Shown here: one piece after another, positions 45,102 to 53,240 of the stretch
Layout: each line of letters opens with the position of its first letter
Position numbering within the stretch: the stretch's first letter is position 1
Assembly (NCBI RefSeq): GCF_003443655.1
Contig: NZ_CP031941.1
Coordinates: 429,501 to 493,500, forward strand
Direction of reading: 5' to 3'
Source: Nostoc sphaeroides
GTDB taxonomy: Bacteria > Cyanobacteriota > Cyanobacteriia > Cyanobacteriales > Nostocaceae
DNA: 64,000 nucleotides
Notes under the pieces: model-generated
Told to the model about the DNA's origin: nothing
The model's input: only the letters and a program-made list of their open reading frames with translations
Database searches by the model: none
Made by a program: the position numbers and the translations under genes

Positions 45102-45614
45102 ATGATGAATCCAGGCTTGCAGTACCCAATGTTTGGGCCGGAAATACAGTGTCCCCATTGTCGCCAGACTATTCCGGCGCTGACATTAACAGATACCTAT
45201 TTGTGTCCGCGTCATGGCGCGTTTGAAGCTAATCCTAAAAATGGAGAGTTAGTCCATTTGCAATCGGGGCGTCATTGGCGGAGGTGGAATAATGAATGGT
45301 ATAGACAGCATACTCATCCCGATGGTATTCGGTTTGAGATTCACGAAGCATTAGATAAGCTGTATACCCAAGGTTTTCGAGCAACAAGAGTAATTATTGC
45401 TCGACGCTATCAGGAATTGATGAGCGGCTACTTAGAACGCAGCACACCTTGGCGTTCTGAACAACCAGAAGCTACTGCTGCGCGTTTATACGGCTTACCC
45501 GTGGAGTTTAGCCCCGATACCTCAGATGATCCCTGTTGGGAAGTAATTAATTTTGACTTGGAAAAAGAGCCTGGTGTCCCTGTACGCTACCCTTATTTCA
45601 GGTTGTTTGAGTAA
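45102..45614 (+). CDS. TIGR02652-like conserved cyanobacterial protein
   Basis: The 170-residue protein belongs to a cyanobacteria-restricted family of unknown function. The N-terminus has a zinc-ribbon-like pair, IQCPHCRQTIPAL and YLCPRHGAF, then LVHLQSGRHWRRWNNEWYRQ, a central helix EIHEALDKLYTQGFRATRVI, and LYGLPVEFSPDTSDDPCWEV. It ends YPYFRLFE. Probably soluble and metal-binding. Its stop codon (TAAAGTTAGGAG) opens an STRR array. Confidence 0.85.
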   Translation: MMNPGLQYPMFGPEIQCPHCRQTIPALTLTDTYLCPRHGAFEANPKNGELVHLQSGRHWRRWNNEWYRQHTHPDGIRFEIHEALDKLYTQGFRATRVIIARRYQELMSGYLERSTPWRSEQPEATAARLYGLPVEFSPDTSDDPCWEVINFDLEKEPGVPVRYPYFRLFE

Positions 45615-45735
45615 AGTTAGGAGTTAGGAGTTTGGAGTTAGGAGTTTGGAGTTAGGAGTTTGGAGTTTGGAGTTTGGAGTTTGGAGTTAGGAGTTAGGAG
45701 TTAGGAGTTTGGAGTTTGGAGTTTGGAGTTATACC
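45615..45735. repeat. STRR array (GGAGTTA / GGAGTTT units)
   Basis: About 16 heptamers of GGAGTTA and GGAGTTT start right after the TAA of the upstream gene. After an unrelated ~95-base segment with weak inverted ends (ATACCGATTTC / GAATTGGTATT), complementary units (AACTCCT) resume at 45846-45880. Confidence 0.9.
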
Positions 45736-45889
45736 GATTTCATCTGAGATTGCTCCCTAACAATTTGCTCAAGCACCTTGTCTCACTAAGCTTAATTTTG
45801 TGCAATTTCACAAAGAATTGGTATTAAGAGTTAAATTCAATTCATAAACTCCTAACTCATAACTCTTAACTCCTAACTTTACTTTTGTT

Positions 45890-46333
45890 ATGCACCACGC
45901 TTCTATTCGGACTGCGAATATTCATCGAGCGATCGCCTTCTACGAACATTTAGGGTTTACAATCTCAGAACGCTTTACTACTGGCTACACCCTAGCTTGC
46001 TGGATGGAAGGATTGGGTGGGAGAATTGAACTAATCCAAATTCCCGAACCAAAACCAGCCCCAGATGCCTTTGCTGATGAGCATTATGTGGGGTATTACC
46101 ATCTCTCGTTCGATTTAACTGAAATTACACCAGATTTACCTAGCTGGTTGACAAATTTACAAGAACGTGTATTATTAGCGGCTGAGAGTAAACCTGAAGA
46201 ATTACAACCGTTGAAAGTACTTTTAGAACCGACACAACAGCAAATAGGCGATCGCATTTACGAAGTGGCTTTCATCGCCGATACTGATGGCTTACCTCTG
46301 GAATTCATTCGGGTTTTAGCAAAACTCCCATAA
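45890..46333 (+). CDS. VOC family (glyoxalase-like) protein
   Basis: The 147-residue metal-binding vicinal-oxygen-chelate protein starts MHHASIRTANIHRAIAFYEH, the glyoxalase fold signature with LGFTISERF, and has GGRIELIQIP (metal Glu) and a second half with YYHLSFDLTE and FIADTDGLPLEFIRVL. It resembles lactoylglutathione lyase or dioxygenase-fold proteins; the true substrate is unknown. Start ATG follows TTTTGTT with no clear ribosome site. Monocistronic. Confidence 0.85.
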   Translation: MHHASIRTANIHRAIAFYEHLGFTISERFTTGYTLACWMEGLGGRIELIQIPEPKPAPDAFADEHYVGYYHLSFDLTEITPDLPSWLTNLQERVLLAAESKPEELQPLKVLLEPTQQQIGDRIYEVAFIADTDGLPLEFIRVLAKLP

Positions 46334-46450
46334 TTTAGCTTTTTTATCACCTTTATTGCTAATATATTGTTTTTCTGTATTGTTACTGAGGTAACAGATT
46401 TTTTGGACAGATTAAACTATCGTCACTTCCTAAAATAACTATGTAATATC

Positions 46451-46563
46451 ATGTCCGGTGAATCAAGCTGAATAAAAAATGTTCGTAGTAAGGACTTTAG
46501 TCCTGGCTTTGGGGACTTCAGTCCCGACTACAAACTGTTTATTATGGGTGATTTGGTGGACAT
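46451..46563. repeat. Possible inverted-repeat element upstream of the M16 peptidase
   Basis: ATGTCCGGTGAATCA and, reversed, ATGTCCACCAAATCA (11 of 15 positions) bound 113 bases whose interior has the AGTAAGGACTTTAGTCCT hairpin family seen at 49466 and 51399. No target duplication was clear. Confidence 0.35.
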
Positions 46564-46599
46564 CATGTAACTTAATTTACAGATATATCTGCTAAATAC

Positions 46600-49443
46600 A
46601 TGTATGGATTTTCCAGATTTTATAAGTATCCCTTGCCATTATTATTTTTAAGCTTATGGCTAGTAGCAGTTTTTTTGTTAAGCAATAAACCTGCTCATAG
46701 CCAACATCCAGGCATATTTAACAAAGAAAAATATCAATCAACCTTGCTAGCAAAAAGAATAATGCCCTCAACACTGACAGAAAATGTTCGTAAAACAGTG
46801 CTGGAGAATGGTCTAACTATCCTGACAAAGGAAGTGCATACTGCGCCAGTAGTGACGGTGCAGGTGTGGTATAAGGTTGGCTCACGCAACGAAGAACCGG
46901 GCGTGAATGGCATTGCCCACCAGCTGGAACACATGATGTTTAAAGGTACTCTAAACCGTCCAATTCAATTTGGGCGTTTGTTTAGTGCTTTAGGTAGTGA
47001 TTCCAATGCTTTTACCAGCTACGATCAAACTGCATATTACGGTACTGTAGAACGAAACAAGCTAAAAGCGCTCTTAGTGCTGGAAGCAGACAGGATGCAA
47101 AATTCCCAGATTGAACCAGAACAACTGGCGAATGAGAAGCGGGTAGTAATTTCCGAGTTGCAGGGTTACGAAAATAGCCCTGAATATCGCCTCAACCGCG
47201 CCGTGATGAAGGCGGTATTTCCCAATCATGCTTATGGGTTGCCTGTCGGTGGCACGAAAGCTGATGTCGAGAAATTTGAAGTTGAGCAGGTAGAAAAATA
47301 TTACCGCAATTTTTACAGTCCCGATAATGCCGTCTTAGTAATTGTTGGAGATTTTCAAACTGCCAATACCCTGGAAATAGTTAAAGAGACATTTGGCAAA
47401 CTACCAAAAAAAGTGAGGAGTGAGCTTGCCGTGAGCGTAGCCGAACGGGAGTTAGGAGTTAGGAGTGAAAATACTTTTACCTCATCCCCCTCATCGCCGA
47501 TAGTATTGCAAGAACCGGGAGCAGGACGTTTGTTACAAGTTGTTTATCCGCTACCGGATGCAAATCAACCGGATGTGCCTGCGCTGGATGTGATGGATTA
47601 CATCTTGACTGAGGGACGGAATTCTAGACTTTATCAGGCATTGGTGGAATCAGGTTTAGCTAGTGAAGTTACAGCCTCCGTTACCAGTTTGCGAGAATCT
47701 GGCTGGTATGAGGTGTTGGTGACGGCTGGTTCTAAACAAGATTTGAAAAAAATTGACTCAGTGTTGAGTAGCGCGATCGCTAATGTAGCAGAAAAAGGCG
47801 TAACCTCTGAAGAAGTAGAACGAGCCAAAACCCAATTAACAGCAGATGTAATTTTGAGTAACCGTGATATCACCTCTCAAGCAATGCGCTTGGGCACTGA
47901 TGAGACAACTGTTGGTGATTATCGCTACACAGATCGTTATTTGGCTGCTGTTCGTCTGGTGAAGCCGACGGATATTGTCGCTGTGATTAACAAATACCTC
48001 ACAAAAGGAGCCAGAACAGTAGGCTTTTTTGAACCAACCCAGAAGCAGATAACAGAAGTTGGTGATAAACCAGACTCAGCCCAAACTACAGAGAATTTTT
48101 CTCCTGGCGTACCTGTGCTTCCTTCTGAGGTGGTGAAGTACTTACCACCTGTGGATTTGGCTACAGATGCAATTGCCCAAGTGTTACCACAGGAGTTCAA
48201 ATTTACCAACGGACTGCGGTTATTACTGTTACCGGATCATAGTACTCCCACCGTTACCTTGAGCGGACACATTCAAGCGGGGACGGAATTTGATCCTGAG
48301 AATAAAGCTGGACTAGCTGCTTTTGTCGCAGATAATTTGCTAAATGGTACTAATAGCAAGGATGATTTAACTATTGCCAAACTCTTGGCAGAACGAGGGG
48401 CGAGTCTCGACTTTCAAACCTACCGCGAAGGTGTGCATATTGAGGGTGATAGTTTAGCTCTTGATTTGCCGATACTCCTTGAGATATTGGCAGATGTTGT
48501 TAAAAATAGTACCTTTCCAGCCAAAGAGTTGGAATTGCATCGCCAACAAACTTTAATTGATTTGCAACACGAATTAGATGAGCCATCAGAAGTAGCCAGA
48601 AGAGTATTTGTTCAGTCAATTTACCCGAAAAAACATCCCTTACATACTTTTCCCACAGAGGAAAGTTTACAGCAGATTCAGCGCCGGGATGTGATTGATT
48701 TTAAAGCTAAACATTATCGTCCAGATACGACAGTGTTGGCGCTGGTGGGAGATTTTGATCTAGACATTGTGCGATCGCTGATTCAAAATGAGTTTGGTAA
48801 CTGGGAAGTTAGCGGCCAAGCACCGACATTAAAATATCCTCCGGTATCAATGCCGCAGAAAATAGTTAGTGTCAACCCAGTTTTACCAGGTAAAGCCCAA
48901 GCTGTGACATATATGGGTTATACAGCTATTAACCGTTATGATCCTCGGTTTCACGCAGCCTTAGTATTGAACCAGATTTTGGGAGGCGATACCTTATCTA
49001 GTAAACTGGGTGCAGAAGTGCGCGATCGCCAAGGTTTGAGCTATGGAATTTATAGCTCCTTCCAAGCCGGGAAAAATGCAGGCACATTTTTGATAGAAAT
49101 GCAAACTAGTCCTGAAGATAGCAGTAAAGCGATCGCTAGTACCCGCCAAATACTACAGCAAATCCATCAACAAGGCGTTACCGCACTGGAAGTAGAAACA
49201 GCTAAACGCACCCTGATGAGCAACTACAACGTTTTGCTGGCAAACCCAGAGGAATTAACAGATAGAATTCTGATGAATGAGGTTTATGGACTAGATAAAG
49301 GAGAATTGCACTGCTTCACTGACAAAATCCAGAAAGTCAGCCTTACCCAAGTTAATCAAGCGGCTCGTGAGTTACTCCACCCAGATCAAATCGTAGTCGT
49401 TACTGCTGGGCCATCCGTGTTAGCAGAGAAAAGCATTAGGTAG
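46600..49443 (+). CDS. M16 family (pitrilysin/insulinase) zinc peptidase, double-domain
   Basis: The 947-residue protein contains two M16 units. A hydrophobic segment at residues ~11-29 (LLFLSLWLVAVFLLS) suggests export. The first half has HQLEHMMFKGT (inverted HxxEH zinc motif, residue ~107) with the distal Glu in the NEKRVVISELQGYE segment. The second half (from ~540) is the inactive partner and lacks HxxEH. Between ~271 and 291, RSELAVSVAERELGVRSE is translated STRR sequence (DNA 47413-47470). Role is probably periplasmic peptide degradation. Monocistronic. Confidence 0.9.
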   Translation: MYGFSRFYKYPLPLLFLSLWLVAVFLLSNKPAHSQHPGIFNKEKYQSTLLAKRIMPSTLTENVRKTVLENGLTILTKEVHTAPVVTVQVWYKVGSRNEEPGVNGIAHQLEHMMFKGTLNRPIQFGRLFSALGSDSNAFTSYDQTAYYGTVERNKLKALLVLEADRMQNSQIEPEQLANEKRVVISELQGYENSPEYRLNRAVMKAVFPNHAYGLPVGGTKADVEKFEVEQVEKYYRNFYSPDNAVLVIVGDFQTANTLEIVKETFGKLPKKVRSELAVSVAERELGVRSENTFTSSPSSPIVLQEPGAGRLLQVVYPLPDANQPDVPALDVMDYILTEGRNSRLYQALVESGLASEVTASVTSLRESGWYEVLVTAGSKQDLKKIDSVLSSAIANVAEKGVTSEEVERAKTQLTADVILSNRDITSQAMRLGTDETTVGDYRYTDRYLAAVRLVKPTDIVAVINKYLTKGARTVGFFEPTQKQITEVGDKPDSAQTTENFSPGVPVLPSEVVKYLPPVDLATDAIAQVLPQEFKFTNGLRLLLLPDHSTPTVTLSGHIQAGTEFDPENKAGLAAFVADNLLNGTNSKDDLTIAKLLAERGASLDFQTYREGVHIEGDSLALDLPILLEILADVVKNSTFPAKELELHRQQTLIDLQHELDEPSEVARRVFVQSIYPKKHPLHTFPTEESLQQIQRRDVIDFKAKHYRPDTTVLALVGDFDLDIVRSLIQNEFGNWEVSGQAPTLKYPPVSMPQKIVSVNPVLPGKAQAVTYMGYTAINRYDPRFHAALVLNQILGGDTLSSKLGAEVRDRQGLSYGIYSSFQAGKNAGTFLIEMQTSPEDSSKAIASTRQILQQIHQQGVTALEVETAKRTLMSNYNVLLANPEELTDRILMNEVYGLDKGELHCFTDKIQKVSLTQVNQAARELLHPDQIVVVTAGPSVLAEKSIR

Positions 49444-49465
49444 TACTTTGCTCAAGCTATTGAGG

Positions 49466-49524
49466 GTTTGTAGTAAGCACAAAGCGTGCTTAAAAAACAA
49501 GGACTAAAGTCCTTACTACGAACT
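49466..49524. repeat. 59-bp palindromic repeat, copy 1
   Basis: GTTTGTAGTAAGCACAAAGC through TTACTACGAACT; differs from the copy at 51399-51457 at one or two bases. It has two internal hairpins (AGCAC/GTGCT; GGACT/AGTCC). The copies flank the cupredoxin and map genes as direct repeats. Confidence 0.85.
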
Positions 49525-49757
49525 TGCTTAGGGACTTCCAAATAAAAAAATACCCAAAAAACTCTCTTCTCCTCATTCCTCTGTGTTCTCTGTGTCTCTG
49601 TGGTTCGTTGATTTGAGTAATTTATTTTTTGGAAGTCCCTTATCCATCAATTTAAACTTGACACAGTAGTAGAGATGGACATTAGGCATGGATAATATAA
49701 AGAATAGGTAAGTGGTTTTTCCCGCTACCTATTAATAGCATTGCCTTTTGAGAACTA
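49525..49757. other. Upstream region of the cupredoxin gene
   Basis: The sequence contains a TCTGTGTTCTCTGTGTCTC-type repeat (49570-49605) and AT-rich DNA. Nothing else is recognised. No SD with clear spacing precedes the cupredoxin start. Confidence 0.4.
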
Positions 49758-50285
49758 GTGATGAAAATTTACAACCATTTTTACAAAATTGTAATTGCAT
49801 CTCTTACTTTCCCCATTACTACTTGGCTGCAAATATTACGAGGAAACTACGTGATATTAACGTTGTTCCTCAGCCTAAATTTCATCGTTGCTACTCCAGC
49901 AATGGCGGCAAATTTGTCTGGCGATTTACTCAAGCAACCAGTCACAGAAATTACAGTTAGCTTGGGTAATTCAGCCAACGAACTCAAATTTGAGCCAAAT
50001 CATTTGGAATTCGAGGCTGGCAAACGCTATCAACTACGGCTTACCAATCCCAGCCAACTGAAGCACTATTTTACTGCTAAAGATTTTGCCGATGGCATCT
50101 GGACACAAAAAGTCCAAGCAGGCATTGTAGAAATCAAAGGAGCCATTCACGAACTCGAACTCAAGCCGGGTGCTGAGGCAGAATGGGTATTTGTGCCCCT
50201 GAAATCTGGCACTTTTAGCTTACGTTGTCCAATACCAGGGCATACCGAAGCAGGTATGACTGGAGAAATTGCCATCAAGAATTAA
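49758..50285 (+). CDS. Cupredoxin (plastocyanin-like) domain protein, exported
   Basis: The 175-residue protein is an exported blue-copper-like protein. An N-terminal membrane/signal region (residues ~24-48, LFLSLNFIVATPAMAA) is followed by a ~125-residue cupredoxin domain. Likely copper ligands are His in LKHYFTAKDF and the Cys-His-Met set in LRCPIPGHTEAGMTGEI, the classic C-x4-H-x4-M loop (spacing C-PIPG-H-TEAG-M). The acidic, low-Lys domain suggests electron transfer or copper storage in the periplasm. Start choice is uncertain: a later ATG near residue 44 lacks the full signal. Partner unknown. Confidence 0.85.
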   Translation: MMKIYNHFYKIVIASLTFPITTWLQILRGNYVILTLFLSLNFIVATPAMAANLSGDLLKQPVTEITVSLGNSANELKFEPNHLEFEAGKRYQLRLTNPSQLKHYFTAKDFADGIWTQKVQAGIVEIKGAIHELELKPGAEAEWVFVPLKSGTFSLRCPIPGHTEAGMTGEIAIKN

Positions 50286-50436
50286 AAATTATTCGGCTCA
50301 GTATTTGGCAACTATCTAATGTTTCAATTAAAGATAATTTATCTCAGTCCCATAGATGCAGCGAATAATAAGTTATGGCGATTTTGATTGAAGCGCAATA
50401 TATCAGGAGTAGGCGAATGTGTTATTATATATACGT

Positions 50437-50475
50437 TAGCGGCTAAATTGGAAGAATCCCTATCAGGGATTAAAA
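50437..50475 (+). repeat. Single CRISPR-repeat-like unit
   Basis: GAAGAATCCCTATCAGGGAT, then TAAAAT, resembles the 3' half of cyanobacterial CRISPR repeats that contain ATCCCTATCAGGGATTGAAA. Only one copy is present, with no spacers and no cas genes, so this is not an array. It lies in the 5' region of map. Confidence 0.35.
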
Positions 50476-50563
50476 TAATTTAAATTATAGATATTATTTC
50501 TCAAATAATTTAGAGAAAGCATTAATACTCAGTGTCAGAGCCACCAGTAATTATTAATTCCCC

Positions 50564-51391
50564 ATGAACATTTTCAGTAACCTACTTCCTCAAGCAACTC
50601 AGCCTGCAACATCGAAAAAACAGCGCCGAGGAATTGAAATTAAATCGCCGCGTGAAATTGAAATCATGCGGCAATCAGCGACAATTGTGGCAACTGTCCT
50701 AAAAGAAATTTCTGAGTTAGTAAAGCCAGGAATGACCACGGCTGATTTGGATGCTTATGCAGAAAAACGCATCCGCGAAATGGGTGCAACACCGAGTTTT
50801 AAAGGATATCACGGTTTTCCAGGTTCTATTTGCTCCAGTATTAATAATGAAGCAGTGCATGGTATTCCTAGTCCTAAGAAAGTGATTCGCGTGGGGGATG
50901 TATTAAAGGTAGATACGGGGGCTTATTATCAAGGCTTTCATGGTGATTCTTGCATTTCAATTGCTGTCGGTGATGTTACCCAAGAAGCTGCTAAATTAAT
51001 TCGCATAGCAGAAGAAGCTTTATATAAGGGCATTGAGCAAGTTAAAGCAGGTGCATATTTACTTGACTTAGCTGGAGCAATTGAAGACCATGTGAAAGTT
51101 AACGGCTTTAGTATAGTCGAAGAATTCACTGGACACGGTGTCGGTCGTAACTTGCATGAAGAACCTTCAGTATTTAACTACCGCACCCGCGAGATGCCAA
51201 ATGTTAAACTCCGGGCGGGAATGACGCTGGCAATTGAGCCAATTTTAAATGCGGGTTCTAGACACACCAGAACATTATCTGACCGTTGGACAGCAGTCAC
51301 TGTGGATAATTCTTTGTCGGCTCAGTTTGAGCATACAGTTTTGGTAACAGAGACTGGTTATGAGATTTTGACTGACCGTACTAAGCTGTAA
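50564..51391 (+). CDS. map: Type I methionine aminopeptidase
   Basis: Map removes the N-terminal methionine from new proteins. The 275-residue enzyme has an N-terminal basic extension (~25 residues, [19 protein letters not shown]) before the pita-bread fold. Metal ligands are at [14 protein letters not shown] (two Asp), [12 protein letters not shown] (His), AIEPIL (Glu) and [12 protein letters not shown] (Glu). Cyanobacteria carry several map paralogues and this is one of the longer ones. Monocistronic; terminator-like hairpin follows at 51487. Confidence 0.95.
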   Translation: MNIFSNLLPQATQPATSKKQRRGIEIKSPREIEIMRQSATIVATVLKEISELVKPGMTTADLDAYAEKRIREMGATPSFKGYHGFPGSICSSINNEAVHGIPSPKKVIRVGDVLKVDTGAYYQGFHGDSCISIAVGDVTQEAAKLIRIAEEALYKGIEQVKAGAYLLDLAGAIEDHVKVNGFSIVEEFTGHGVGRNLHEEPSVFNYRTREMPNVKLRAGMTLAIEPILNAGSRHTRTLSDRWTAVTVDNSLSAQFEHTVLVTETGYEILTDRTKL

Positions 51392-51398
51392 TTATTAA

Positions 51399-51457
51399 GT
51401 TTGTAGTAAGCACAAAGCGTGCTTAGAAAACAAGGACTAAAGTCCTTACTACGAACT
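51399..51457. repeat. 59-bp palindromic repeat, copy 2
   Basis: Same as 49466-49524, in the same orientation, immediately after map. It is a dispersed family; partial relatives lie near 29453 and 46484. Confidence 0.85.
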
Positions 51458-51486
51458 GAAAGCGATAAACGAAAATCGAGAGACTC

Positions 51487-51519
51487 AGATCCCCGACTTC
51501 TCAAAGAAGTCGGGGATCT
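51487..51519. terminator. Hairpin downstream of map
   Basis: AGATCCCCGACTTCT and AGAAGTCGGGGATCT pair perfectly around CAA, followed by TATTTC. It is nearly identical to the hairpin behind pilQ (31812-31844), so one repeat family seems to serve as terminators. Confidence 0.6.
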
Positions 51520-51524
51520 TATTT

Positions 51525-51626
51525 CAATACCGTTCAGTTAAGCCCAAAAATCTTGGTAAAGACGCGAAATTTCGCGTCTCTACAGGTTTAAAATCAGTAC
51601 CAAAAATCCTTAACTGAACTGTATTG
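51525..51626. mobile_element. MITE-like element containing a GACGCGAAATTTCGCGTC palindrome
   Basis: The ends CAATACCGTTCAGTTAAG and CTTAACTGAACTGTATTG are 18-base inverted repeats with one mismatch. The interior is AT-rich with the central palindrome. Single ends of the same family appear near 10480, 38862 and 57490. No target duplication was clear. Confidence 0.6.
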
Positions 51627-51636
51627 TGCTATATAT

Positions 51637-53097
51637 TCATCTGATAGCTGCATAGTTAGTTTTATAAATAGGAAGTGTTTCTTTAGCTTGTATAGAGACA
51701 GACGTACTCTCTGGAATCGCTTCTAATAAATTGATTGCTTGTTTCCATTTCTCTTTTGCTTGCTGCCGAATTAGTAGCGAATGAGGGGAATTTTTTACAA
51801 ATAAATTAGCTTCTGTTGCTAGTTTTTGGGCTAATTCTAAGTTTGCTAAGGCTTGCTTTTCAACTAAGACTCTTTGACTGATGGATTTATAGTTTATTTG
51901 ATAGTAAGCCAATTTCTTCTTTGCTCGATCAGAAACTGATGTTTGATTAGGAATACTATCTAACAAGATTATCGCCTGATACCATTTGTTTTCTGCTTGT
52001 TGCCAAACTTTTAGAGGATGCGGTGGTTTTTGAACTAAAGAAGCAGCCTCCATACCAAGTTTTTGAGCAGATTTAAACTTAGCGATCGCTACGCCAACCT
52101 CTGCGATCGCTGCACTTCCTTCTTGAGTTAAACTTAGATGCTCTCTAATTTTCCAACTACCAAAACCTAAGATTAATATACTTGAGGCTACGAACACCGA
52201 ACGGACTATTTTTTGTGTCGAAAATGCTACTATTTCTATATGCTGGCTAATAATTGGTTTTTTATTACTTTCTTGTTCAATCTTTTTTAGGGCTTGTTCT
52301 GCCTGTTCTCTTAAAGTATCACCCTGAATAATTAAAGCAGCAATTTGTTCTTGGAAATAATCACAATCATTGAGAATATCCGTCAATTCTTGAAATTTAC
52401 CATTACTCGATATAATTAATTCGTGGTCATCATCTAACCACTCTAAGGCGAAACCAGATTTCCCGCAAAAGGCAGACACACCTAATAAAATATTTAATAA
52501 ATTACGGCTATTTTTAATAGTATTAAAAACATAATTTAACTTTTGTTGTAGTTCTAATAATTCATTTTGATAATTGCTGAGTCTTTGAAGTTGATGCTCT
52601 AAAATATTAATATCTTCAAAAATTAAGTTATTTTGTAAGTTTTCAGCAATAATCTGAAATTTGGTGCGGATGCTTAGATAATTAATATCAGAATTTAGTT
52701 GATTTACAAAGGGAACATCACTGAGAATATCAGTAGCTATTGCCTGCAAAAAATAACCCCATTCAATCCAGCCATCAATTTTTGATTGTAGTTCAGTTAA
52801 TGAAATTTTAGTTTTTGAGTGGCCAAATTTTTCTGCGATCGCAGGATCTACTAATCCGACACTAGGTATAAACAAACTAGCTACAGTACCTATGCGAGGA
52901 AGTGTAGCGATCGCAGAATTTTTGACGCGATCAAATTTCAATTCCTGAGCAATTAATTTCTTAATATTCCGTAGTTGTTCCTGAGCATTATTGATCAGGA
53001 TAATTTGCTCCATGATTTGATTAGAATCGCCAATAGTCAGTTTTAGGCTCTGAATCAGTGTTGGCAATTCACTAACAAGTATTTCTAGGTTAGCCAT
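51637..53097 (-). CDS. Membrane-anchored helical protein with C-terminal repeats, unknown function
   Basis: I do not recognise the family. The 486-residue protein has a long helical, partly coiled N-terminal domain (residues 1-290), one membrane helix at ~300-318 (SVFVASSILILGFGSW) and a C-terminal region with two ~65-residue repeats: AQKLGMEAASLVQKPPHPLK and AQKLATEANLFVKNSPHSLL, each ending in an A-x-x-x-L-x-x-Y-x-x-N pattern. The same repeat type follows kinase and peptidase domains in other cyanobacterial proteins. TPR-like scaffolding is a guess. Confidence 0.7.
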   Translation of the reverse strand: MANLEILVSELPTLIQSLKLTIGDSNQIMEQIILINNAQEQLRNIKKLIAQELKFDRVKNSAIATLPRIGTVASLFIPSVGLVDPAIAEKFGHSKTKISLTELQSKIDGWIEWGYFLQAIATDILSDVPFVNQLNSDINYLSIRTKFQIIAENLQNNLIFEDINILEHQLQRLSNYQNELLELQQKLNYVFNTIKNSRNLLNILLGVSAFCGKSGFALEWLDDDHELIISSNGKFQELTDILNDCDYFQEQIAALIIQGDTLREQAEQALKKIEQESNKKPIISQHIEIVAFSTQKIVRSVFVASSILILGFGSWKIREHLSLTQEGSAAIAEVGVAIAKFKSAQKLGMEAASLVQKPPHPLKVWQQAENKWYQAIILLDSIPNQTSVSDRAKKKLAYYQINYKSISQRVLVEKQALANLELAQKLATEANLFVKNSPHSLLIRQQAKEKWKQAINLLEAIPESTSVSIQAKETLPIYKTNYAAIR

Positions 53098-53240
53098 AAG
53101 TACCCCTCATCTCCCCCTGCCCCTTCCTTGAGTGGCAAATCTCAGCAGCTATAAAACGTATAGTTCCCGCAAATCCTGCTAAAGTAACAATTTAGGTTTA
53201 AAAATCTTAGAAAAAGCCAAAATTACCCATTCACTAACCT

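Noticed and set aside
50437-50475. CRISPR array
   Set aside because: One repeat-like unit only; no spacers, leader or cas genes.
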